From positions 4,798,461 to 4,862,460 of the forward strand of contig NC_034014.1 in assembly GCF_000346465.2 (NCBI RefSeq): DNA of 64,000 nt, read 5' to 3'. The notes below the pieces were generated by a model. It was not told the DNA's origin, made no database searches, and saw only the letters and a program-made list of their open reading frames with translations. The translations under genes were made by a program, and so were the position numbers. This document shows, piece after piece, positions 59,815-64,000 of the stretch. The stretch is from Prunus persica. Lineage: Eukaryota; Streptophyta; Magnoliopsida; Rosales; Rosaceae. How positions within the stretch are numbered: position 1 is the stretch's first letter; each line of letters starts with the position of its first letter.

Positions 59815-61107
59815 CTAGTAAAATTTTGTGAATGTGATTTTCTTATCATATACTTTTTCTTTTTTTTCTTTTTTTGCATTATTTTTTTTTTTGAGATGTT
59901 TTTGCATTATGATTTTGCCGAAAACTATGTTATGTTAAGACTTCCTGTATAAAGTTTTCCAATGTAAACTTCAAAGAAACACTCCAACAAAATAAAAACT
60001 TTTAAAAAACACCCAAAAGACTTTACCTTTAAACATAAGCAAGTGGTCGGTCGACATATAAGTGCAATACATGTACAAATATAGGTAAATGGTCTTATTT
60101 CTTACCATACGATATGAAGAGTATTTTACAAATATAAAATTCAAATCACTTCTCTCCAAAATTACCACCATTAACGAAATAAATAGTAGTTAAATTTTTA
60201 AAGGACTTGAGATTTATGTAATTTTTTTAAAATCTGATGTACAAGATACTAATTAACCTAAATATTACATAAAAACGCAGATAAATTGATTTGGTACAAA
60301 TCAAAAGAAAGAATTGGAAGAATAAGTAACATACATAAACAAACAAATAAACATGTAAGCCAAAACGCCATTAGACTACAGCCCACATGCTTTCACATTT
60401 AACAAAAATCCCATTTGATAAACCAGCATTGTAGATCTCGCCCCGTTCCCAAATTTGCAATGCACTCCAATTCCCAATTCAATTTGACCAATAACAATAC
60501 CACCCAAAAAGTGGCCAACATGTTTATTTGGTAGTGAAGAGAATTTAGGCATTGTATGGTTCGCGAAAAAGATTTGATGGGAAATAATCTTTCAGGTAAT
60601 TTTTGGAAAGTAATTAGGAAATACCACTTTATTTTTTGTCACATGTTTAGTTTATGTAGGAATGTTAACCGAAATTTGTTTAATTTTCTAATTATACTCA
60701 TATAAAATTAAATAAAAAATAATGCATTTAATGCTATACTATAATTCTAAATATTTAATGGTGACAAAATGATCATGAAAAATGTGTATTTAATGTTGGC
60801 TTATTTTCCTAAACTTTCCTATAAGAAGAAAAACAAAACCCAAGGGGGAGGAGGGCTTCACTTTTCCCCTACTTTCTCATATGTCAGGCAACCATTTCCC
60901 ATGTTTGGACTTACCAAACATGGAAAAGCAATTGATTTCTCATTCCCAAACCTCTTTTCTCATGAACCAATCCGGACCTTACCTATATCCAATGTCCTAG
61001 ATTTGATTTTCATTCGGTATGTGTACTTATCAAAAATGGATATTGAAATTATTGTAATTCCTACTTTTCATGTGTTTTCTTAAATATGGATATTAAATTA
61101 CTTCTAA
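59815..61107. other. Intergenic, no gene seen
   Basis: AT-rich DNA. A 104-codon ORF at 60769-61083 shows no family features and low coding likelihood. The last ten bases are the left duplication of the next MITE. Confidence 0.5.
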
Positions 61108-61348
61108 GAATAATACTACTCTTACCACATTTGTATACCATCTTATGTGGCAGTTGAGGTGAACAACCACATCAATTAAAATTATTTAATATTTTCTTTT
61201 CTTTTTAATTTATTCATGTATTTGTTTTTCTAATTGCCTTAATTAAAATACACTTCATTGATTTAATTGATGTGACATATAATATGGACATGCCACATCC
61301 TGTTGTATAGAAATGTGGGATAAAAATGTGGTAAGTGTAGCATTACTC
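61108..61348. mobile_element. MITE with 10-bp target duplication (241 bp)
   Basis: Flanked by ttacttctaa on both sides (61098-61107 and 61349-61358), a perfect 10-bp match. The first 25 bases (gaataatactactcttacca...) are complementary to the last 25 with three mismatches, and the similarity continues with a few gaps (catctta/caggat then gtggca). A 9-10 bp duplication suggests a Mutator-like origin. No coding capacity. Confidence 0.78.
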
Positions 61349-61358
61349 TTACTTCTAA

Positions 61359-63039
61359 TTCATTCGTTGAAATTGGTACTTAGGTGACGATGGGTAAATT
61401 TAAACAATGCTCAAGCAAAACACAACAATCTTCACACACATAAGACCTTGACCAAATATACTTATGACTAGTCAACTTCTAGCCAAGTATAACCATAACC
61501 AAGAACACACACAAAGCATACCAATATGTACCTGTAAGCCTAGAAGATTACTAGTGACAACCTAGGCACTCAAAAGGACCCATCAATCTAGGCATCCCCT
61601 GTGCTTGCAACAACTATAGTAAAAGTGTGTGAAGGCATCATAATCAAGTAAACCTCAAACATCAAATAATGATGACTAGTCAACTACAAGAACACAAACC
61701 CAGAAATACATGAACATCATCCGATGACTAGTCAATAATCAAGAACACAAACCCAGAAAATTATAAAGATGCAAATCAGAAACCCATCATTGGGAAAAAC
61801 TAGGGATCATCAATCGACCAGGCAATCCACTAAGCAAAAAACATTCTTACAAAGGAATACAAGCAAGCTCATGAAATCCTAGATATATTTAGGAAGATGA
61901 GTTATACCTCCTTTGTGTAATCTTCTTCACCAGCTTAGCAAAACCAGCAGCTTTGTCCTTCATGGCTTCTTCTTCTGCTCTTTCATCCCATGGTACTAGT
62001 TAGCCACCTCAAACTCAGACAGAACCGAAATTTGGAATCGATGAGAAAATGACCAATCTCTTCAAGAAACCATATTCTTGAAGCAATCAATCTTGAATCT
62101 GACATAGATATATATGAGAGAGTGTTTGATCTAACTAGATGCAGATTTCACATTTCAAATGCAGTTTTCGAAAAATCAATTTGGAAAACTCAAAGATGAA
62201 AAATATGATGGTTTACTCTTGAGGAAGAAGAAGAGAAAGTTTGCTAAAAAAAACTTTCCAAAACTTACCCACCAAAGAGACGGCTGCCAAATGAGGAATT
62301 CTTTGGCTTTTACCTAAAAATTACTATGTCAGAATAGTACATATGACAGCTCAGAAAATTCGTAGAATATGACAAAAAAGTTGGTTAGGATCAAGCTGTA
62401 AACAATGTGCTGAAAATCCTACTTATGCAAAAGTTGACTAGTCATACGAAAGAAAGATGACTAGTCATAATCTTTAGAAATTTAGTGAATGCAATATGAT
62501 GCAATGCAGAAATTACCTTTGTCAAACACATTGATTATCCATGGGATTGTAGCCCAATAAAAATATTTAGAGAAGTAATTCTTAATCTAAACTATAGCTT
62601 GGGAAAATACAATGATTGTCTTATTACAAAATTGTTAAGGGAAACCAAAAGAAAATTATAAAATGCATACACTTACATTCCTCACTTATCCTACATTTAC
62701 TAACATATAATGAATAAAAAATTATGTAAGTTACATGCTAAAATCTATAATCAAATACTCTCAAAATAAGGAATAGAATGAACTACTTTTGGTTGATATG
62801 ATTCCAATTCCTTAATTACCCTATTTAAGTTGACCCAGGAATTCTCCCATGTTTGGTAAGTAAACATTATCACTTTTATAAAAATAAAAAATAAAAAAAC
62901 TTGTTTACCCACTTGAAAATTGAGCGACTGTGCTAACTCGTTCTCACCACCGAGGGTCCAAAGTCCAAACCCAATAAACCCTCTCTCTTCTGTAGGGGCC
63001 TTATCTCTTCTCGTCTTTGTTCCGCTGCAACCCAACACA
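61359..63039. other. Intergenic; repeat-like, TOC75 promoter at right
   Basis: No gene recognised. The left two thirds read like retroelement noncoding DNA and hold five TGACTAGTCA palindromes. The last 100 bases are CT-rich and probably the TOC75 promoter and 5' UTR. Confidence 0.45.
61465..62467. repeat. Five copies of the palindrome TGACTAGTCA
   Basis: Perfect 10-bp palindromes at 61465-61474, 61673-61682, 61725-61734, 62435-62444 and 62458-62467. The second and third lie in a tandem duplication of about 52 bp (61671-61722 and 61723-61774; shared word agaacacaaacccagaaa). Confidence 0.85.
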
Positions 63040-64000
63040 ATGTTCGCAGCGGCGCCCTCCTCCACCTACCTCAACCCCAAGCCCACCATCATTCCCTCCT
63101 CTGCCCGCACCCTATCCCCACCCATAACCTACGCCACCGCCTCCAGCAGCCGCCGCCCAATCATCAAGTGCCACCTTTCATCGCCTTCTTCTTCCTCTTC
63201 CTCACCCCTTTCCCAAAACCCTAAACCCTCCTCCACCCACCTCAAAACCCTCTCCAAAGCCCTTGCAGCAGCGTCCACAGTCACCCTTATCTTCAATTTA
63301 GGATCTTTCAACGGAAACGGCAATTCCGGCGGCGGAGGAGGTGGGTTTGGGGGCGGAGGCGGTGGAGGCGGAGATGGGTTCGGTGGGTTCTGGAGGAGGC
63401 TTTTGTTTGGGTCGCAGACGGCCATGGCGGACGAGCCACAGTCCCAAGAGTGGGACTCGCATGGGTTACCAGCCAACATTGTGGTTCAGCTCAACAAGCT
63501 CAGTGGATTCAAGAAATACAAGGTCTCAGAGATCTTTTTCTTTGATCGGAGACGGTGGACCGCAGTGGGCAGCGATGACTCGTTCTTCGAGATGGTGTCT
63601 TTGAGAGCTGGATCGGTTTACACCAAAGCCCAGTTGCAGAAAGAGCTAGAGTCTTTAGCCAATTGCGGTATGTTCGAGAAGGTCGACTTGGAAGGCAAAA
63701 CCAACCCAGATGGGACTTTGGGTGTGACGATTTCGTTTACAGAGAGTACATGGCAGTCGGCTGATAAGTTTCGATGCATCAATGTGGGTCTAATGCCGCA
63801 GTCCAAGCCCAGCGAAATGGACCCGGATATGACTGATAAGGAAAAGCTCGAGTATTTTAGGAACCAAGAGAAGGATTATAAGAGAAGGATTGATAGGGCG
63901 AGGCCCTGTTTGTTGCCAGCGCCTGTGCAGAGAGAGGTGTTGCTGATGTTGAGAGAACAAGGGAAAGTGAGTGCTAGGCTGTTGCAGAAGATAAGGGACC
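63040..64000 (+). CDS. TOC75: TOC75 chloroplast import channel (5' part)
   Basis: Beta-barrel protein-import channel of the outer chloroplast envelope, Omp85 family (TOC75-3 type). The window holds the first 320 codons, open to the right edge. Seen in order: a Ser/Pro/Thr-rich chloroplast-targeting part (about 1-75), a hydrophobic segment, and a polyglycine stretch (about 98-117, GGGGGG and repeats) that in the family keeps the precursor at the envelope. Next is AMADEPQSQEWDSHGL, then the first POTRA domain (NIVVQLNKLSGFKKYKVSEI and onwards) and the start of the second (EKDYKRRIDRARPCLLPAP). The family is about 810-820 residues, so some 60% lies outside. No intron is needed in the visible part. 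The ATG at 63040 is the first in frame and fits the targeting peptide. Confidence 0.95.
   Translation, partial: MFAAAPSSTYLNPKPTIIPSSARTLSPPITYATASSSRRPIIKCHLSSPSSSSSSPLSQNPKPSSTHLKTLSKALAAASTVTLIFNLGSFNGNGNSGGGGGGFGGGGGGGGDGFGGFWRRLLFGSQTAMADEPQSQEWDSHGLPANIVVQLNKLSGFKKYKVSEIFFFDRRRWTAVGSDDSFFEMVSLRAGSVYTKAQLQKELESLANCGMFEKVDLEGKTNPDGTLGVTISFTESTWQSADKFRCINVGLMPQSKPSEMDPDMTDKEKLEYFRNQEKDYKRRIDRARPCLLPAPVQREVLLMLREQGKVSARLLQKIRD

Noticed and set aside
60769..61083. 104-codon plus ORF
   Set aside because: Biased composition, no motif, in AT-rich spacer; taken as chance.

Overview
This is nuclear DNA from a flowering plant. Genes carry many GT-AG introns, noncoding DNA is AT-rich, and proteins of chloroplast biogenesis and photosynthesis are encoded. 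The protein and repeat flavour suggests a woody eudicot, perhaps Rosaceae, but that is an impression and no search was run.

Ten genes are recognised with good support. In order: a tropinone-reductase-like short-chain dehydrogenase (4196-6081, minus; reading frame broken at one splice junction), a SUPERMAN/TAC1-type C2H2 zinc finger (15080-15691, plus), PTAC16 (19590-22259, minus), an SRRM1-like PWI/SR splicing protein (24668-29346, minus), the large subunit of TFIIA (33665-38316, plus), a plastid D-xylose-proton symporter-like 3 sugar carrier (45893-49563, plus), Rubisco activase with the redox C-terminal extension (50783-53424, plus), an LTI65/RD29B-type stress protein (54296-56478, minus), an intronless PPR protein (56971-58701, minus) and the 5' part of TOC75 (63040 to the window end, plus). 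A small unrecognised ORF lies at 39463-39831 (minus). Exon maps were built by hand from GT-AG sites. Apart from the dehydrogenase, every model keeps one frame from start to stop, or to the window edge for TOC75.

Layout: 1-14.9 kb is repeat-rich (PPR pseudogene, solo LTR, hAT and copia remnants, a retroelement block carrying a nested 2.2-kb hAT-like element). 15-30 kb holds the zinc finger, PTAC16 and SRRM1-like genes. 30-33 kb is a cluster of small elements (Helitron-like, SINE, hAT-like). 33-59 kb is gene-dense. 59-63 kb holds a LINE-like retroposon, a MITE and a repeated palindrome before TOC75.

The genes are independent monocistronic units, not an operon. Four products are plastid proteins (PTAC16, the sugar carrier, Rubisco activase, TOC75), and PTAC16 and TOC75 homologues are also close neighbours in Arabidopsis. 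The least expected item is a near full-length U2 snRNA-like sequence inside intron 7 of the TFIIA gene. I found no convincing undescribed biological system. The unusual signals are listed as findings with their limits.
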